Below are positions 10,905 to 10,934 of a stretch of 10,934 nucleotides of DNA, one piece after another (the first letter of the stretch is position 1; each line of letters opens with the position of its first letter). The DNA is from Chloroflexota bacterium (GTDB taxonomy: Bacteria > Chloroflexota > Dormibacteria > Aeolococcales > Aeolococcaceae). Location: assembly GCA_003491925.1 (NCBI GenBank), contig DNAU01000230.1, forward strand, positions 1 to 10,934, written 5' to 3'. A program made the translations under genes and the position numbers. Under the pieces are notes generated by a model. That model was given only the letters and a program-made list of their open reading frames with translations. It was not told the origin of the DNA and ran no database searches.

Positions 10905-10934
10905 AGGCTACCCGGAGAAGCGGTACCCGATCCC

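Larger units (their letters stand above)
10455..10934. other. Long non-coding region with tandem repeats and hairpins
   Basis: 480 bp follow the CHAP gene to the window end without a credible gene. Open frames here are short, Arg/Ser/Pro-rich and match no family. The region holds a 79-bp tandem pair (10459-10616), a long imperfect hairpin (10651-10684) and a pair of about 62-bp direct repeats with an 83-bp period (10760-10821 and 10843-10904). No known structured RNA class is recognisable. It may be an intergenic repeat cluster or the border of a non-coding RNA gene continuing past the window. Confidence 0.6.

Noticed and set aside
10459..10934. CRISPR array or tRNA in the repeat region
   Set aside because: There are only two copies per repeat family, the copies abut or have diverged, there are no uniform spacers, and no cloverleaf with a T-arm GTTC consensus was found.

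Overview
This is about 10.9 kb of very GC-rich bacterial chromosome with ten protein-coding genes. Two are on the + strand (one at each end) and eight on the - strand. I see no tRNA, rRNA, CRISPR array, transposase, phage gene or plasmid function. The best guess for the source is a high-GC Terrabacteria-type organism, such as an uncultured soil or freshwater member of Chloroflexota/Dormibacterota, or possibly an actinobacterium. This rests on the strong GC bias, frequent GTG/TTG starts, a HadA/HadB-like dehydratase pair, a cell-surface Ig-repeat protein with a degenerate sortase-like tail, and a LysM/CHAP wall enzyme. No marker gene settles it.

Layout. 1-264: non-coding, with two palindromes. 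265-1131 (+): CinA-type molybdopterin-binding-fold protein without the C-terminal deamidase domain. 1153-1884 (-): unrecognised Cys/His-rich protein, convergent with the first gene. 2095-2298 (-): small cold-shock-domain protein whose real start is a GTG with a strong ribosome binding site. 2433-3626 and 3623-4456 (-): a two-gene unit of a short-chain dehydrogenase followed, with a 4-nt overlap, by a glycoside-hydrolase-like TIM barrel that seems to have lost both catalytic glutamates. 4627-7047 (-): an 806-residue surface protein with six Ig-like repeats, its own near-consensus promoter, an upstream inverted repeat and a perfect 16-bp hairpin just after the stop. 7307-9378 (-): a tight operon of two hot-dog dehydratase subunits and an acyl-CoA dehydrogenase. 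9379-9575: divergent control region with an operator-like palindrome. 9576-10454 (+): secreted LysM/CHAP cell-wall hydrolase. 10455-10934: a non-coding, repeat-rich, hairpin-rich stretch.

How the parts relate. The 9378-7307 operon carries consistent acyl-CoA chemistry: 2,3-dehydrogenation and reversible R-specific hydration of enoyl thioesters, for beta-oxidation-like or fatty-acid-modifying metabolism. The CHAP enzyme and the Ig-repeat protein both act outside the membrane and suggest a cell envelope with accessible peptidoglycan. The SDR/TIM-barrel pair is translationally coupled, but its substrate cannot be read from sequence.

No convincing new multi-gene system is visible. The most interesting unexplained items are the non-catalytic-looking glycosidase-fold protein, the 79-bp tandem repeat whose two copies keep the same hairpin with a compensatory base-pair swap, and the TGATAGC palindrome with a third half-site in the divergent promoter region.
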